NCBI GenBank assembly: GCA_000209465.1
Contig: GL890588.1
Location: 55,789 to 119,788, forward strand
DNA: 64,000 nucleotides
DNA from: Lachnospiraceae oral taxon 107 str. F0167
Lineage (GTDB): Bacteria > Bacillota > Clostridia > Lachnospirales > Lachnospiraceae
Direction: 5' to 3'
The notes below the pieces were generated by a model. That model ran no database searches and was not told the origin of the DNA. It saw nothing but the letters and a program-made list of their open reading frames with translations. Within the stretch, counting starts at the first letter, position 1. Every line of letters begins with the position of its first letter. Made by a program: the position numbers and the translations under genes. Positions 55,401-63,710 of the stretch are shown here, piece after piece.

Positions 55401-57083
55401 AGCAGGTCTTAATGCAGCTATTGCCTCAAGTTTATCCGCAAACCCAAAGGCATCTCTTGCTGTAGGGATTTCAAAAAGTACGAGTTTATCTTCTATATTT
55501 TCTTTTTTAATAAGCTCTTGCTTAGCGTTTTTTATATCAAATATAGCCGCAGTTATAATTTTTTTCGGATTTTCTCCCTTATGCAGGTCCATTTCCTCAT
55601 TTACATAGGCACCCCAGCCATCCTTCCATCTTATAACATACATATGCCTTTTAGTATTTTCCATGGATGCGACTGCTATAGTTCCTTCATTTACTGCCGG
55701 ATTGGCTATTAAAGCAGTATCGTAATTTTCCTTTAAAGGTTCTACATTATTTATATTTCCGGCGGTAATATTTCCGTCATTACCTGCAGCAACCGAAACC
55801 ACTATTCCTGCTTTTCTTGCCTTTTCTATAACCTCATTTTCCGGATAAGCCCTGTTCTCCATTGAAAATCCGGCTGCCGTTCCAAGACTTAGGTTTATTA
55901 CATCCGCCTTCAATGTTATAGCATCATCCAAGGCTTTTAGCCAAATATCGGTAAATGTTGTAGGATACTCAAGGTCATCTGAAAATACCTTAAGTGCAAG
56001 TATTTGTGCATTGGGTGCCACACCGAAAATCTTACTGTCATTATCATTGGCGGCAGCTATTCCCGATACATGCATACCATGCATTACACCGAAACTGTTA
56101 AGCAAATTTTTATTAAAATCATAATAGTTATAGCCATAAGGTACCTTGTCCGAATAATAAGAGCCTTTTAATCCTTTTTCGGATATTATCTTTTCTATAT
56201 CTTCCTTGCTGTACATAGGCTGTACCGCTTCATCAAGTCTAAGTGCCTTATGTCTGTAATCTATACCTGAGTCTATTACTGCAATCACACTGCCCTCGCC
56301 CTTATAGCCAAGCGTATTCCACGCATATCCTGAGCCTATTATACTGCCAGATGACTTAAGTAAAGGTCTTTGAAACTCCTGTGATACATACACACTTTTT
56401 ACTCCGGGGAGTGCTTCTATTTTTTCTATCTCAGTAGCATCGGCACTTAATGATATTCCGTTGAATATAGTATCATAATGCCTTACTTCTTTGGCATCCA
56501 CCTTTATTGCCTCATTTTTTATATCTGTTAAAAGCTTATCCTGATCTTCTTTTAATTCCTGCTTTTTTTCATCTACAAAGGCTTCATCCAATTTATCATA
56601 GTCTATATCTTTATTTATAGCCTCTTCTACCAAGGAGTCCTTATCAAGCTCTATTATAAGTCTCAATTCCTTAGGCTTATTTTCTTCTTTTTGAGTATCA
56701 GCCTTAGCTGAATTTAATATTTTATTCGCCTCTTTTGTATATTCAGACTTAGCTGAATCTAAGTTTTCATCTGACTCTTTTTCATACTCAGACTTAGCTG
56801 CATTTAATTTTTTATCCGCTTCTTCTTCATACTCTGACTTAGTTGCATTTAATTTTTTATCCGCTTCTTCTTCATACTCTGACTTAGATGTATTTATTTT
56901 TTCGTCTACATCTTTTTCGTACTCGGACTTAGCTGCTTTTAATTTCTCGTCTGTATCCTTTGCATATTCAGAAACTCTACCCCCGTTATTTTGTGCCGCA
57001 AAGCCCGGTTTAGCTGTAAAAACTAAAGGGTTTATAAGAAGTACGGCACAAAACAAGGCAAGTTTTTTACTTATCTTATACAT
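52434..57083 (-). CDS. very large secreted subtilisin-like (S8) protease
   Basis: 1549 residues. Signal peptide (1-30), then six 14-residue coiled-coil repeats of the type KSEYEKEADKKLNA (about 46-130), an I9-like propeptide (about 138-235) and a catalytic domain. Triad: Asp271 (VIAVIDSGID), His335 (MHGMHVSG) and Ser671 (DMSGTSMAAPQ). A PA insert (about 480-610) lies before the Ser. The last 850 residues contain Fn3-like modules, as in C5a peptidase or lactocepin. There is no LPxTG motif, so anchoring may rely on the SLH-type neighbour, whose stop lies 7 bp upstream of this start. Targets unknown. Confidence 0.92.
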   Translation of the reverse strand: MYKISKKLALFCAVLLINPLVFTAKPGFAAQNNGGRVSEYAKDTDEKLKAAKSEYEKDVDEKINTSKSEYEEEADKKLNATKSEYEEEADKKLNAAKSEYEKESDENLDSAKSEYTKEANKILNSAKADTQKEENKPKELRLIIELDKDSLVEEAINKDIDYDKLDEAFVDEKKQELKEDQDKLLTDIKNEAIKVDAKEVRHYDTIFNGISLSADATEIEKIEALPGVKSVYVSQEFQRPLLKSSGSIIGSGYAWNTLGYKGEGSVIAVIDSGIDYRHKALRLDEAVQPMYSKEDIEKIISEKGLKGSYYSDKVPYGYNYYDFNKNLLNSFGVMHGMHVSGIAAANDNDSKIFGVAPNAQILALKVFSDDLEYPTTFTDIWLKALDDAITLKADVINLSLGTAAGFSMENRAYPENEVIEKARKAGIVVSVAAGNDGNITAGNINNVEPLKENYDTALIANPAVNEGTIAVASMENTKRHMYVIRWKDGWGAYVNEEMDLHKGENPKKIITAAIFDIKNAKQELIKKENIEDKLVLFEIPTARDAFGFADKLEAIAALRPAAIVFYNNRSMAEQIGGNLEVPGNAGKLTCIRIKRSTYDKLMEEYGYNNALRPEIFTEMTDVDNVAAGSVSKFSSWGPTPDLRIKPEISAPGGHIYSSIEDNKYKDMSGTSMAAPQVTGATAILKQYIKAKNIQTDNSSEFIKLLLMNTATPLKDEGIFEDIPYFVRQQGSGALNIENALKTTVVVRAQGTNDNIADGKLELRELKEKRFEVRLRLENFGDSTKSYNINSVALYEPTDGTYRLQRSEIIHSNESNISREISVEAHSSASIDFTMDYSDALNLEEDNFIEGFISLKDKDGVSDLSIPFLGFYGDWSRQRAIDAFQLPEIGNTKRNVQFFVNKNAGVSSSMLGTSMMLKLPLYDNAIYFSPNSKYYPDLAARIAPLRNMEQIEYSILDAKTEETLRVLGVSKQVRKLSRLSVNKSFKFMPDSVWDGKLGGNVVEDGAEYIYCIKAKLNNNNVGGSGEQVYKFPVRVDSSAPKLSTANEVQVNDIDGNMKEIVFNVHDKGIGIENVYLQSIRYAQSDNDDTSIRYGKSFVIRFQDEPEREGKELIKVEDGKLNIPLEAVPNNPTSRGEVHVYTNGYRNSDIEVHCPYFADTSDMIIDAVDYMDNKSRTTLGAVRERNYNQVNFLNFFDYISNNNASVYVNDIKLDDMTYSLIEKEAVIKIQLADDSSHLHKLTLKHDNIEENIILDNRVNSETAKKYNFKYDEDNLYYEFTINPMDTSFDITTVFREGKPKQNLGDEEESISEITDNDASPSNAEKKPYPVVFLKTPEFFDVLGNKSIKEGEIDISGFVGYVDEDDSVESVQIKLVDNDGNELLSPITIGKDELVKSNIVYKKAGKVIYKGEAYSFESKIKLETFNVNIKVEVSTENKKSASIVRRLFYDKIHPVIDYQVYERGLDADTVNIKIRSLDNSFKLSLYNGDSLIGTDDKSSSSYIASKDGNTTQIVKQIEVPLNEGQNSIKISAIDLAGNKSEKTIYIYRAKNN
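56710..56970. repeat. 42-bp coding tandem repeats of the S8 protease
   Basis: Six units of 42 bp encode 14-residue heptad-like repeats (KSEYEEEADKKLNA). The inner units are almost identical in DNA. The coiled coil may give a stalk or a partner-binding site at the N-terminus of the pro-protein. Confidence 0.85.
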
Positions 57084-57090
57084 AACTCAC

Positions 57091-58808
57091 CTATTCTATA
57101 ATTATTTTTACTATAAATTTAACCTTGCCATAGTTATTATTATTTATTACAAGATCCTCTAAGCTGCTTACAGCAAGCTGATATTCACCTTTTTGAGCAC
57201 TCTTTACCTGTTCAAGACTTTTTCCTTCCCACTTTACATTAAGCTTTACTCTGTTATTTTCTCCACTTAATTTAAGTCCTATAAGTGCATTGTCTTCAAG
57301 GTTTACTCCATCTAATGCCTTATATTTTAATGTTTTATCCGCATACAAATGTTCATTCAGTATTATAAAGTCTTCGCTCGCATTTTCTAATGCCTTATCT
57401 TCACTACTTTCATTAGGAACAGTTTCATTTTCTTTAGGCAAGGGTTCTTTTTTATTATCTTTTGCCTTGTTACCGGGATTTCCTATATTACTTTCTCCCG
57501 TTTTGTTTTTGCTCCCGGAAGCCTTACCTTCTTGTGGAGTTTTTTATTAAGGGAACCGTTTACTTCGCCTGATTTATTTTTACCTTCAGAAGGGCTGTTT
57601 TCTTGTGGAGCTTTTTTATTAGCGGTGCCGTTACCTCCACCTGATTTATTTTTACCTTCAGAAGGGCTGTTTTCTTGTGGGGCTGTTTTATTAGCGGTGC
57701 TGCTTCCTCCACCTGATTTATTTTTACCTTCAGAAGGGCTGTTTTCTTGTGGAGTCTTTTTATTAGCGGTGCCGCTACCTTCAGCATTCTTCTTTGGATT
57801 AGCTTTATCTTGAGTTCTTCCTTTTTCTTCAGCTTCTTTGTCACTTTGAGATTTATTCTCTTTTTGATTATTATTATTTCCCGAAGAACTGCTTGATGAA
57901 CTATGACTTCTACTGCTTGTTATTATCTTTGTAACAACTCTTTTATCTCCCGGTTTATACTCTTCCGGGTTTGGCAAAGGACCTACCTTACCGTCCGGTC
58001 CCAGATTGGTATAGGAAATATTTTTTCCAAGGCTTTTTGCCGATTGCAGCTTGGAGTTTGAAAGTTGTACCTCAAAGTTTTGACTTCCATCGGCAATATA
58101 AATCTTACTTATATCGGAATTTATAATCCTTAACCTTCCATTACTTGCTTTTGGATTTATAAGTATTGGAGTTTGTGTTTTAATATTTTCTATAAGAGCA
58201 TTATTGGCATTGACAACTATAAAAGCCTTGGACTTATTATTCTCATCTGCCCTAAAACTTTGAGAGGTATTGATAACTGCAAGGAAAAGTTCCTTATTCA
58301 CATCCCGTAATTCACCCCTGTTTAATACCTTATCAGGCTCAAATCTCTTATCTTTCCCATCAATAACACCAAGGTTTTCAAGTTCTTTTATATATCCTCT
58401 TGACCATGACTGTAATTTTTCATCATCATTAAAAGCGGTTTTCCCATCAGCAGCTTCAACTCCTATATACTTTGCAAGTATATAATAAACTTCTTCCTTC
58501 TTTGGACTTTCATAAAGATTGTCAAATGATACATGCTCATCTATTATATTCAGCCCTTTTAATTTATTTACCGAGTTTTTAATATACTCCTCATCCACAT
58601 TTGCATAATTCCCTATGTCCGCCAAATCGGATTCCAAGTTACCCGAGAGCTTTTCAAGGAATATGATCAAATCTTTTTTGCTGATATTTACTTCATTATC
58701 CGTATATGTTTTTTGCTCCGCCTTTACACTCGGAGCAATCAAAAATAATTGAAAGCATATGGCAATGCTTAACAATAAAGTAAATTTTATTGCTTTTTTT
58801 ATACTCAT
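57091..58808 (-). pseudogene. SLH-type surface protein, frameshifted in a repeat region
   Basis: Signal peptide (1-30), then S-layer-homology-like modules (about 40-170; WSRGYIKELENLGVIDGKDK, FEPDKVLNRGELRD), a short beta-rich region (about 190-260), and a Lys/Asn/Ser linker with four 24-residue repeats (PQENSPSEGKNKSGG). The frame is lost at an A6 run (57540-57545). One more A gives NKKTPQEGKASGSKNKTGE and joins the separate ORF 57091-57441, a beta-domain ending FIVKIIIE. The corrected protein has 572 residues. It probably binds the cell wall and may hold the S8 protease encoded directly downstream. Confidence 0.8.
57545..57780. repeat. 72-bp coding tandem repeats of the SLH-type protein
   Basis: Repeats of 72 bp (24 codons) encode KKxPQENSPSEGKNKSGG-type units. 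Near-identity at the DNA level allows slippage, and alternative frames through them give spurious ORFs on both strands. Confidence 0.85.
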
Positions 58809-59386
58809 TTTATTTCTCCTTTTTTATTTATAAACCGTTTTTATATTCTGAACTTGTCCGTACAAAAGATAAACAGCTTTAATTTTTGCTTAGCCGATAA
58901 GATTTTATTTTATAAAACTTCATTTATACATATTGCTTTTTAAGACCGCCCACTTTTGCAAATGCTAAGAAACTTATTTTTAAATCTCACTTATTGGCTT
59001 AACAATATGTGCATATACACAATGTAGCAAATTATATCAGAAAGCATTGAAAATGTAAATTATTTGCATAGCTTTCAATGTTTTCAATCCATTAGTATTG
59101 CCCAAACTTTTTATATTTAAGAATCAAAATCACAACACTTTAACCAATGAAATCCGATCTGTCGATGAATCGTTAATATAAACAATTCTAACAGTTTATG
59201 GCTATAGTTAATAAAATCTTTTCAAAACTTCGGCAAATTTTACAGACCGAAGCTGTTTTATTGCAGTAATTTCCCGTAAATAAAAATTTTTAATCCCTCC
59301 GAAAAAAATAAAAATATCCCGGCAAATACAAGACCTTTTGGCTTTGTGATTTTGTCAGGATATATTACTATAAAATATTTATTTTT
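58809..59386. other. gene-free region between the SLH operon and queT
   Basis: 578 bp. It contains the SLH promoter at 59031-59059, a hairpin with perfect CTTCGG/CCGAAG arms at 59228-59252, and an AT-rich tail that may hold the queT terminator (ATATCC/GGGATAT with T-rich tract near 59300-59350). I see no ORF worth annotating. Confidence 0.5.
59031..59059 (-). promoter_or_regulatory. promoter of the SLH-protein/S8-protease operon
   Basis: On the minus strand TTTACA, a 17-bp spacer and TATAAT. The predicted start near 59024 gives a leader of about 215 nt before ATG 58808. Confidence 0.7.
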
Positions 59387-59896
59387 CTAAGATTTTTGAT
59401 AAGCTCTGTTCTCATTCCTAAAAATAAATGAACTTTTCGGCTCAAGGGCCAACATAAGTAAGTTTCCAAGTACTCCTACTGCAAGTACTTCTCCTATTCC
59501 CACGGTAAGCATCATATATGGTATCAAATCTGTCAAACCGTAAGCAAACTTAAGAACAAATGGAATAATAATTGCATTTGCAAGTATTGGTGGTACACAT
59601 ACCAGCCATTTTGAAATATTTCTGAGTCTGTAGCTTACAATTGCGCCTATAAGTGTTGCCAATGTTCCGAATACAATATCCGGAAGTGCCGCACCGGCAA
59701 GTATATTTGCCAAAAGACATCCTATACTTACTCCCGGTACTGCGGCCACTGTAAAGAACGGCAGAATACAAAGTGCCTCAGAAATCCTGAATTGAACAGC
59801 ACCGAAGCTGATAGGGGCAAATGCAAGTGTAAGTACTACATATACTGCCGCTATGACTGCACCCTGTGCCATCATTTTTGTTGTAATATTTTTCAT
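59387..59896 (-). CDS. queT: queuosine-precursor transporter QueT (ECF S component)
   Basis: A 169-residue membrane protein with five or six helices. GAVQFRISEALCILPFF is the QueT signature. It imports preQ1 or a related queuosine precursor together with a shared ECF module. Behind it is a preQ1-I-type riboswitch, which ties the gene to that substrate. No queuosine synthesis genes are in view, consistent with salvage. Confidence 0.9.
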   Translation of the reverse strand: MKNITTKMMAQGAVIAAVYVVLTLAFAPISFGAVQFRISEALCILPFFTVAAVPGVSIGCLLANILAGAALPDIVFGTLATLIGAIVSYRLRNISKWLVCVPPILANAIIIPFVLKFAYGLTDLIPYMMLTVGIGEVLAVGVLGNLLMLALEPKSSFIFRNENRAYQKS

Positions 59897-59901
59897 ATTA
59901 T

Positions 59902-59944
59902 CTCCTTTAGTTTTGTTTTAGGTGAGGAAGGTCTCGAACTCACC
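59902..59944 (-). promoter_or_regulatory. preQ1-I-type riboswitch
   Basis: On the minus strand GGTGAG, a 12-nt loop and CTCACC form stem P1, and the A-rich tail TAAAACAAAACTAAAGGAG follows. Loop length and tail match preQ1 class I aptamers. The tail contains the queT ribosome site, so ligand binding would hide it and shut translation. An AAGTA/TACTT hairpin precedes the aptamer at about 59945-59962. Confidence 0.75.
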
Positions 59945-60002
59945 AAGTACGCTAGATACTTTAAAGTATTTTAAAAGATAAATCAAGCTTTTTTTATAAA
60001 TC

Positions 60003-61172
60003 CTATAAGCAAGTCTTATAAATCTCCACTATATCTTCATTGGTAAGTGCCACAAATGCATCCTTTAAATATCCGTCAGTATTGGCATGTTCCGCCATAG
60101 CTTCAAAATGCTTATCATCAATGCCAAGTTCTGTAAGTGTCATAGGGATGCCGATTTCTTTAAAATAATTCTCAAGTGCATCTATTCCCGCAAATGCCAA
60201 TTCTCTATCATTTTCACCGCTAAGCCCCATAACATTTCTTGCAAATTTTGCAAATCTTTCCGTTGCACTCATATCTTTATTAAGAATATGACGCATCCAT
60301 CTGACAGTTAAAATAGCAAGTCCCACACCATGGGTGATGTCATAGTATGCTGAGAGTTCATGCTCCATTGCATGACATGGCCAACCTGTATCCTGTTTTC
60401 CATATCCGGGAATACCTGAGCAGGCTACCGATGAATCTGCCATAAGATTTGCTCTTGCCGAATAATTTGTAGGATCCTTAAGTGCTATTTTGCAGTTTTT
60501 CATAACGGACTTTAATATGGTTTCCGCTATTCCGTCAGATAAGTCACTGTCCATTGTTCTTGAAAAATATCCTTCAAAAATATGACTCATAATATCCACA
60601 CTGCCCGCAGCTGTTTGATAAGGTGATACAGTATATGTATATGTAGGATCGCATATACTTACCGCAGGATATGTATATACTGCACCCAGCTTCTCATTTG
60701 TCTCAAGATTTGAGATTACTCCGCCTGCATCAAACTCCGAACCTGTTGCGCTGAGTGTAAGTATGTCCACAAGGGGAAGTGCTTTTGCTCTTCTGAAGCT
60801 TGTTCTTACCATTTCCCAAAGATCATCACCTTCATAGTAGCGTCCTACAGCAATAGCCTTTGCACAGTCAATGGTACTTCCGCCACCTACTGCCAAAATC
60901 ACATCTATATTGTGCTTTTTACAAAGTTCTACACCACGCTCTACCGATGTTATTCTGGGATTTGGCTCCACTCCGCCACATTCAGTAATATTAAAATCAT
61001 TTTCATTCAAGATCTTTATGACTTCATCATAAAGCCCTATTTTCTTGATTGAGCCGCCGCCATATACCAGCAAAACATTTTTACCGAAAGGCTTAAGCGA
61101 TTTTGCCAGTCTTTTGATTTGCCCCTCTCCAAAATATAATTTGGTAGGAATATCATGCTTGAAATTCAACAT
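60003..61172 (-). CDS. iron-containing alcohol dehydrogenase, BdhA/YqhD type
   Basis: 389 residues. NAD(P) site GGGSTIDCAKAIA (GGGS, with the second-position residues favouring NADP or NAD unclear) and metal ligands in SVDIMSHIFEGYF and HAMEHELSAYYDITHG. It is the butanol-dehydrogenase-like branch, reducing aldehydes in fermentation. It differs from the FucO at 36326. About 105 bp separate it from queT, and it is probably its own transcript. Confidence 0.9.
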   Translation of the reverse strand: MLNFKHDIPTKLYFGEGQIKRLAKSLKPFGKNVLLVYGGGSIKKIGLYDEVIKILNENDFNITECGGVEPNPRITSVERGVELCKKHNIDVILAVGGGSTIDCAKAIAVGRYYEGDDLWEMVRTSFRRAKALPLVDILTLSATGSEFDAGGVISNLETNEKLGAVYTYPAVSICDPTYTYTVSPYQTAAGSVDIMSHIFEGYFSRTMDSDLSDGIAETILKSVMKNCKIALKDPTNYSARANLMADSSVACSGIPGYGKQDTGWPCHAMEHELSAYYDITHGVGLAILTVRWMRHILNKDMSATERFAKFARNVMGLSGENDRELAFAGIDALENYFKEIGIPMTLTELGIDDKHFEAMAEHANTDGYLKDAFVALTNEDIVEIYKTCL

Positions 61173-61286
61173 ATTGCACCTCCACTTTTGTATTAAATAT
61201 AAATAAGATTTTTAATCCGTTTTGCCATCTTTTTAAATCAAGCAGACTTTCATTATCTATTTTTCAAAATTCTTATTCGTATAGCT

Positions 61287-63545
61287 TTATTTTAATACCA
61301 TTCCCAGTACATCTTCAACCTTTTTTACAGGTATTATTTCAAGCTCATCCAAAACTTCCTCTGCAACTTCTTTCAAATCATCCTTATTCTCTTCAGGTAT
61401 AAAAACCTTCTTTATTCCTGCTCTTGCAGCTGCCATAAGCTTTTCAGGCAATCCGCCTATAGGCATCACTCTACCTCTGAGTGAAACTTCTCCTGTCATG
61501 GCATATTCCGGTGAAACGGGAATATTATTTAAAAGGGATGCAATTGCTGTGGTCATTGTAATACCTGCACTCGGACCGTCCTTTGGCACTGCACCCGCAG
61601 GTACATGAATATGAATATCATTCTTTTCAAAGACCTCGGATTTTTCAGGATACATAGACTTTACAAGGCTTAATGCTATGTCCACACTCTCCTTCATAAC
61701 ATCTCCAAGCTGTCCTGTTATTTTTATATTACCCTTGCCCTTTGTAAGCATGGTCTCAATAAAGAGTATTTCTCCACCCACTGCAGTCCATGCAAGACCT
61801 GTTACCACTCCGGCATGCTTTTTCTCCAAGATTCCCTCATGTCTTATCGGTCTTTGGTCAAGATAATCCTGTAAATCCTCAGGCTTTACATCCAATATCT
61901 CTTTATTATTTTTAACAAGCTCAACTGCGGCATGTCTGCAAAGTGAGCTTATCTGTTTCTTTAGCCCACGCACTCCTGCCTCCATAGTATAGCCGTTAAT
62001 AAGTGCTTTTATGGTATCATCTTCTATTATAAGATTTTCTTCACTTATACCTGCCTTTTTCTTTGCCTTCGGTATCAAATGATCCTTTGCAATGGAAAAC
62101 TTCTCAAGTGCTGTATAACCTGTAAATCTTATAACTTCCATTCTGTCAAGCAGAGGTCCCGGTATAGTGTCAAGAGAGTTTGCAGTACACACAAATAATA
62201 CATCGGATAAATCATAGGGAACATTCATATAATGATCTGTAAATGTATTATTCTGCTCGGGATCAAGTACCTCCAGCAATGCACTTGCAGGATCACCATT
62301 ATAAGATATGGCAAGCTTATCTATCTCATCCAAAACCATTACAGGATTTGATGTAGCGGCTTTTTTCATTCCGTCCATTATTCTGCCGGGCATAGCACCT
62401 ATATAAGTTCTTCTGTGACCTCTTATATCCGCCTCATCCCTGACACCTCCAAGAGATATACGCACATATTCTCTGCCAAGTGCCTCTGCAATGCTTTTTC
62501 CTATACTGGTTTTACCTGTACCCGGAGCACCTACAAAAAGAAGTATTGAACCGCTCTGCTTTTTATTCAAAGACATTACCGCAAGCTGTTCTATTATTCT
62601 CTTTTTTACCTTTTTCAGTCCATAATGCTCTCTGTCAAGCACCTCCATGGCATTGTCAAGTTCTATATCCTTAGGTTCTTCCTTTTTCCACTGTAATGAG
62701 GTTACAAAGTCAAGATAATTGTAAAGCAGACCGTATTCATGGCTGTCCTTACCCTCCTGCTTCATTCGATTCAGAACATTGTCAGCCTCTTTTCTGGCTG
62801 TTTCATTCATTCCCGAATTTTCTATTTTTTCTTCAAACTTTCTCACTTCGGAGATATTTTCAGGATGCATCTCATCCAATGCCTTCTGTAGAAAGTTTAT
62901 CTGCTTTTTAATGGCATCTTCTCTGTATGCCTTCTCATGAAGTTCTTTTTGTGCCTGCTTTGCTTCCTCACTTACTTCATTTATTGCCATAAATTCTCTG
63001 GCATACTGTGCTATAAGCTCCGCTCTTGCCTTTGTTGAATCCTCCGCCAGTACCGCATACTTTTCCTCCGGAGTAATATTCATAAAAGGTGAAAGCCCCA
63101 CCATTACCTCATTCATATTTTTCCATGCAAGCACATAACCTCTTGCCATAAGTCCCCATTGAAACTTTGTAACATAGTTTAAAAGTTCGTCACGAAGCCC
63201 TATAAGCATAGTATTTGCACTTTGTGGCTCCAAATCATCTATCTCAGGTCTTTGCACCCCTACCACATTTTGATTTTCAAAATCCATGTACTCAATATTT
63301 ATTCTGTTAAAGGCTTCAAGGTTTGCACCTCCCTCATCATCTATAGAAAGTACCTGCCCTGCAACAGCTATGGGATAAATATCCTCCATAGTGATATCCT
63401 TATCCTTTGGTTCCTTTAAATAAAGAAATGTTACCTTTTCCCCAACGGATATCTTTTCTACACCTGCCTCCTGTAGATATTCTTTTCTGAAATATATTTT
63501 TGAACCCGGTAAAACAACCGTATTATATGTCGGTATTAAAATCAT
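61287..63545 (-). CDS. lon: ATP-dependent protease LonA
   Basis: A 752-residue AAA+ serine protease. N-terminal substrate domain (about 1-200), coiled linker, Walker A GAPGTGKTS, Walker B MVLDEIDKL, and a protease domain with the Ser-Lys dyad (PKDGPSAGITMT and LRGRVMPIGGLPEKLMAA). It degrades damaged and regulatory proteins. A CIRCE element just before the start puts it under HrcA heat-shock control. AAGGAGG precedes ATG 63545. Confidence 0.95.
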   Translation of the reverse strand: MILIPTYNTVVLPGSKIYFRKEYLQEAGVEKISVGEKVTFLYLKEPKDKDITMEDIYPIAVAGQVLSIDDEGGANLEAFNRINIEYMDFENQNVVGVQRPEIDDLEPQSANTMLIGLRDELLNYVTKFQWGLMARGYVLAWKNMNEVMVGLSPFMNITPEEKYAVLAEDSTKARAELIAQYAREFMAINEVSEEAKQAQKELHEKAYREDAIKKQINFLQKALDEMHPENISEVRKFEEKIENSGMNETARKEADNVLNRMKQEGKDSHEYGLLYNYLDFVTSLQWKKEEPKDIELDNAMEVLDREHYGLKKVKKRIIEQLAVMSLNKKQSGSILLFVGAPGTGKTSIGKSIAEALGREYVRISLGGVRDEADIRGHRRTYIGAMPGRIMDGMKKAATSNPVMVLDEIDKLAISYNGDPASALLEVLDPEQNNTFTDHYMNVPYDLSDVLFVCTANSLDTIPGPLLDRMEVIRFTGYTALEKFSIAKDHLIPKAKKKAGISEENLIIEDDTIKALINGYTMEAGVRGLKKQISSLCRHAAVELVKNNKEILDVKPEDLQDYLDQRPIRHEGILEKKHAGVVTGLAWTAVGGEILFIETMLTKGKGNIKITGQLGDVMKESVDIALSLVKSMYPEKSEVFEKNDIHIHVPAGAVPKDGPSAGITMTTAIASLLNNIPVSPEYAMTGEVSLRGRVMPIGGLPEKLMAAARAGIKKVFIPEENKDDLKEVAEEVLDELEIIPVKKVEDVLGMVLK

Positions 63546-63558
63546 ATAACCTCCTTTG

Positions 63559-63585
63559 TTAGCACTTATTATAAAAGAGTGCTAA
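63559..63585. promoter_or_regulatory. CIRCE operator of lon (HrcA site)
   Basis: TTAGCACTT-N9-GAGTGCTAA, which matches the CIRCE consensus with one base changed in the left arm. It overlaps a TATAAT within its centre on the minus strand and ends 13 bp before the lon start codon. HrcA bound here would block lon transcription until heat stress. Confidence 0.9.
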
Positions 63586-63596
63586 AATAAATTTAT

Positions 63597-63633
63597 AAAA
63601 AAGAGGTTGAAACAATGGCTTGTTTACAACCTC
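63597..63633 (-). terminator. terminator of the aminotransferase gene
   Basis: GAGGTTG-AAACA and TGTTT-CAACCTC pair (one bulge) across ATGGCT. On the minus strand TTTTTT follows. It lies between the aminotransferase and the CIRCE element of lon. Confidence 0.85.
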
Positions 63634-63650
63634 CCCATTCATATGAGTAA

Positions 63651-63679
63651 AGTATAACACTGGCACTCATATCCGTCAA
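63651..63679 (-). promoter_or_regulatory. near-consensus promoter upstream of the terminator
   Basis: On the minus strand TTGACG, a 17-bp spacer and TATACT. It points to lon, but the terminator at 63597-63633 lies in between. The promoter could therefore feed an attenuated leader or a short RNA. Confidence 0.55.
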
Positions 63680-63710
63680 GTGATAATTAAGTTTTGCAAA
63701 ATTGAATATT

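Noticed and set aside
52434-57083. Sortase (LPxTG) anchor on the S8 protease
   Set aside because: The C-terminus ends in a Fn3-like domain with no LPxTG, hydrophobic segment or charged tail.
57532-57844. Open frames on both strands through the SLH repeats
   Set aside because: They are alternative readings of the 72-bp coding repeats with no ribosome sites and biased composition.
59921-59944. tRNA-like stem and loop upstream of queT
   Set aside because: Only one stem is present and the A-rich tail fits a preQ1-I riboswitch; no cloverleaf can be drawn.
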